The translations under genes and the position numbers were made by a program. From the NCBI RefSeq assembly GCF_017829975.1, contig NZ_JAEEGA010000001.1:62001-126000 (forward strand): 64,000 nucleotides of DNA, written 5' to 3'. Below the pieces are notes generated by a model. It had not been told where the DNA came from. It saw only the letters and a list, made by a program, of their open reading frames with translations, and made no database searches. Source of the DNA: Vagococcus allomyrinae. GTDB lineage: Bacteria; Bacillota; Bacilli; Lactobacillales; Vagococcaceae. Within the stretch, counting starts at the first letter, position 1. Each line of letters starts with the position of its first letter. This document shows positions 62,922 through 64,000 of the stretch, piece by piece.

Positions 62922-64000
62922 TTAAGCGCCCTTCTTTCGGTGTTTTGTCACAATATAGGCCAAACCAGCAATTAAGGTTCCTGCTACAAAGATCAGCACA
63001 CCGACATAGGTCAGTAGTAAGGAGTTATTTGCCAATTTAGTAGAAGTTCCAACCTGCTCTTTAGCTAATTCTTTTTTGAAGCGGAAGCTATTGATATTGC
63101 CATCTTTGTCTACGATAAAGCCATCTTCGGGGTGTTGGCTAACTTTTTCCTGACTGGACAGTTTTTGTGCGCTGAGATACACGCCACGGCTGGTGGCGCC
63201 CGTTAATACGAGAATTCCTTTGCCTTCTTCATAGGGTGAGAAAATTAATTGACCGGAGCCGATTTCAGCGCCATATTGACTTTCAATACTGATTTTTTCG
63301 TTGGAGACGAGGCGTTTACCTTGATCGTCATAGCGGAAAAACAGTTTGTTGTTAAGGTCTTTAACCACTGTATTGTCCTGATAGCTGCCGAGAACAATCA
63401 AATTGTTGGCTTGCAGGATTTTTTCAGGAACTGTTGAGCCAGCATTGACAAAGACGACATCACCGGTGTTGTCTTGAGCATATCGTCCTAAAAGGTTAAA
63501 GAGGGCCGTGATTGAGCGGTAAATATTTTGATCCACCTTTGCTGGTAATAGGACGGCGACTTGATTGAAACTGCCTTCTCGTAAAAACGGGTAAGGGTAG
63601 TTAGCAAAAACCAAATCCTGACGATCTTTCGTGTGAATCGTCATCGCTGATTCAGGTGCGATGTAAGCCCAAGGCATTTGATCTTGTCGAGGGGTACATG
63701 GCAAATCTTGAATTTCTAATTCAAAGCCAACAGTCAAAGTGAAGTCGCCTGCCACATCTAAATCTTTTGGTACGGTAATGACCAGCTCGTCTTCCCCGGC
63801 TTTGGCTTGTGTTAATTTTTGGCTGCCAATAGGAATGCCGTTAATGCTGATAGTGACCAGTGAGCGATTAAAATCCAAGTTTTCTGAGTAACGGAATTTT
63901 AAGTAAACTTCGCTATTGGTGGCAATTGACCGATTAGAAGGAAGGGATACAAAAAATTGTTTTTCTTGATGAAAAGGTCCCACTAATTTCTCGCCTTGGT
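62922..64000 (-). CDS. BcsB-like exopolysaccharide synthase subunit, 3' part
   Basis: The frame is open to the right edge, so the N-terminal part is outside the window; the GTG at 63983 is not the true start. About 358 residues remain: carbohydrate-binding and flavodoxin-like modules typical of BcsB (FFVSLPSNRSIATNSEVYLKFRYS, VTISINGIPIGSQKL, DLPCTPRQDQMPWAYIAPES, NLIVLGSYQDN) and a C-terminal membrane helix with a basic end. BcsB guides nascent cellulose-like polymer through the envelope next to the BcsA glycosyltransferase. In a Gram-positive it would sit at the outer face of the membrane. The synthase gene should be just to the right. Confidence 0.85.
   Translation of the reverse strand, partial: QGEKLVGPFHQEKQFFVSLPSNRSIATNSEVYLKFRYSENLDFNRSLVTISINGIPIGSQKLTQAKAGEDELVITVPKDLDVAGDFTLTVGFELEIQDLPCTPRQDQMPWAYIAPESAMTIHTKDRQDLVFANYPYPFLREGSFNQVAVLLPAKVDQNIYRSITALFNLLGRYAQDNTGDVVFVNAGSTVPEKILQANNLIVLGSYQDNTVVKDLNNKLFFRYDDQGKRLVSNEKISIESQYGAEIGSGQLIFSPYEEGKGILVLTGATSRGVYLSAQKLSSQEKVSQHPEDGFIVDKDGNINSFRFKKELAKEQVGTSTKLANNSLLLTYVGVLIFVAGTLIAGLAYIVTKHRKKGA

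Noticed and set aside
1-64000. tRNA, rRNA, known riboswitches, sortase gene
   Set aside because: Looked for by eye and none recognised; sortase for the LPQTG proteins must be encoded elsewhere.

Overview
The window is chromosomal DNA of a low-GC Gram-positive bacterium. The best guess is Lactobacillales, in or near Enterococcaceae (Enterococcus/Vagococcus-like). The grounds are the many WxL-domain proteins with DUF916/DUF3324 partners, the small LPQTG proteins, a Mga-type regulator, FabI, AGGAGG ribosome sites and frequent TTG/GTG starts. No rRNA, tRNA, CRISPR array or intact insertion sequence was seen.

Layout. (1) 1-9.1 kb: the 3' end of a WxL gene, a broken surface-protein gene with an internal TGA, and a 2413-residue surface adhesin with 13 SpaA/Cna_B-type repeats. 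(2) 9.3-13.9 kb: a membrane-anchored metallophosphoesterase, a possible small-RNA locus, and an MFS transporter plus MalY/PatB-type lyase operon. (3) 13.9-16.4 kb: 2.5 kb without genes, holding six tandem copies of a 253-254 bp non-coding unit, a MITE-like inverted-repeat element, and a fossil copy of the 3' end of the phosphoesterase gene. (4) 16.4-23 kb: two secreted proteins sharing a C-terminal module, a membrane protein, a catalytically dead resolvase-like protein and a Mga-like regulator. (5) 23.5-28.6 kb: three paralogues of an unrecognised secreted family with two internal halves; a fourth is at 40.5 kb. (6) 28.7-30.4 kb: fabI and a YlmA-like ABC ATPase. (7) 31.4-40.2 kb: WxL cluster I, with a pectate-lyase-like/WxL protein, an LPQTG protein, two WxL proteins, two DUF916 proteins, a signal-peptidase-like protein lacking the usual catalytic Lys, and a second dead resolvase-like protein. 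(8) 42.9-58.9 kb: WxL cluster II, with two related large secreted proteins, DUF916 proteins, an LPQTG protein, eight consecutive WxL genes and accessory membrane proteins. (9) 59-64 kb: a glutathione-peroxidase-type enzyme, a MarR/MFS pair with matching operators, and the end of a BcsB/degenerate-GGDEF exopolysaccharide operon.

How it fits together. Most of the window encodes a non-covalent cell-surface coat. WxL proteins bind the wall, DUF916/DUF3324 proteins anchor them at the membrane, and LPQTG proteins are sortase substrates. Beside them sits the unrecognised two-halved secreted family. A recurring intergenic 9-mer, GTTCRTAAA, lies upstream of many of these genes. Two resolvase-fold proteins without catalytic residues sit beside or inside the clusters. 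I infer, without proof, that these proteins were co-opted as regulators and that the 9-mer could be their half-site. The other feature most worth study is the six-copy 254-bp non-coding array.
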